From contig JH720315.1 of assembly GCA_000231825.2 (NCBI GenBank), positions 1,051,071 to 1,115,070 on the forward strand: a DNA stretch of 64,000 nt, read 5' to 3'. The stretch comes from Tetrahymena elliotti 4EA (lineage: Eukaryota; Ciliophora; Oligohymenophorea; Hymenostomatida; Tetrahymenidae). Made by a program: the position numbers and the translations under genes. The notes beneath the pieces are model-generated. The model made no database searches. It saw only the letters and a list, made by a program, of their open reading frames with translations, and was not told the origin of the DNA. Of the stretch, positions 63,840-64,000 are shown piece after piece (the stretch's first letter is position 1; each line of letters opens with the position of its first letter).

Positions 63840-64000
63840 TCATTTTATGTTTTTATTACTGCGAAATTTAGGCATTTTTGTTTTTAAATATTCCTCCAAT
63901 TTATCCATTTTATTTTTAACTGTTTCTCCATCTTCAAATTTGAAGTCTTCTTTTTACATAACTTCTCTTTTTCCCTCTAACATATTTTAAACTGCCTCAT
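63840..64000 (-). CDS. 3' end of a gene running off the window
   Basis: The last 52 codons of a minus-strand frame ending at TGA 63840-63842. The encoded tail is highly charged and helical (M-L-E-G-K-R-E-V-M-Q-K-E-D-F-K; M-D-K-L-E-E-Y-L-K-T-K-M) with strong Lys/Glu bias, probably coiled coil. Too short to assign. Confidence 0.7.

Overview
The window reads as a ciliate nuclear chromosome, most likely Tetrahymena or a close relative. It is extremely AT-rich, and TAA and TAG are read as glutamine with TGA as the only stop. The clearest proof is the FCF1 gene at 23.1-24.1 kb: its start reads M-G-K-[TAA]-K-K-S-R-K, where the conserved family sequence has Q. Introns are GT-AG, AT-rich and often 46-60 nt, so Paramecium (about 25-nt introns) is unlikely. 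With the standard code nearly every gene here falls apart into short frames, so the models below were built by hand with the ciliate code and splice phases were checked for closure.

Layout. 0.1-3.9 kb (-): leucine-rich-repeat (LRR) gene with one repeat per exon. 6.5-7.7 kb (-): single-exon Q/S/N-rich protein. 10.7-15.6 kb (-): 570-aa coiled-coil protein with two unusually long introns. 18.6-20.7 kb (+): 720-aa membrane protein. 23.1-24.1 kb (+): FCF1/Utp24 ribosome-biogenesis nuclease. 25.2-27.5 kb (-): 318-aa probable mitochondrial protein. 28.7-41.7 kb: a disturbed, duplication-rich region. It holds an ABHD17-like hydrolase with one frameshift and a decayed second copy, a Tc1/mariner transposase relic, two copies of a 67-bp direct repeat 4.8 kb apart, a ~110-bp tandem repeat, an assembly gap and three tandem copies of a small secreted-protein gene, each with its own single-base lesion. 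41.8-42.6 kb (-): RING/TRAF-type zinc-finger protein. 44.7-51.6 kb (+): a 1176-aa protein with two tandem kinase-like domains followed by 13 LRRs, again one LRR per exon; one intron carries a perfect 43-bp-arm palindrome flanked by a 6-bp direct repeat. 52.5-53.1 kb (-): divergent Ras-like GTPase. 54.3-55.1 kb (+): small acidic Q-rich protein. 56.4-57.4 kb (-): ankyrin-repeat protein with one in-frame TGA. 61.2-63.1 kb (+): PAP2/sphingomyelin-synthase-like membrane enzyme. 63.8-64.0 kb (-): 3' end of a further gene.

Nothing resembles an operon; genes are separated by long, very AT-rich, featureless spacers, with several divergent and convergent pairs. No tRNA, rRNA, CRISPR or telomere repeat was seen. 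The points most worth a second look are the tandem kinase-like-LRR protein, in which both domains have lost the DFG aspartate; the exon-per-LRR architecture shared by two genes; the palindromic insertion; and the 28.7-41.7 kb zone. That zone looks like decaying or germline-limited DNA next to ordinary genes.
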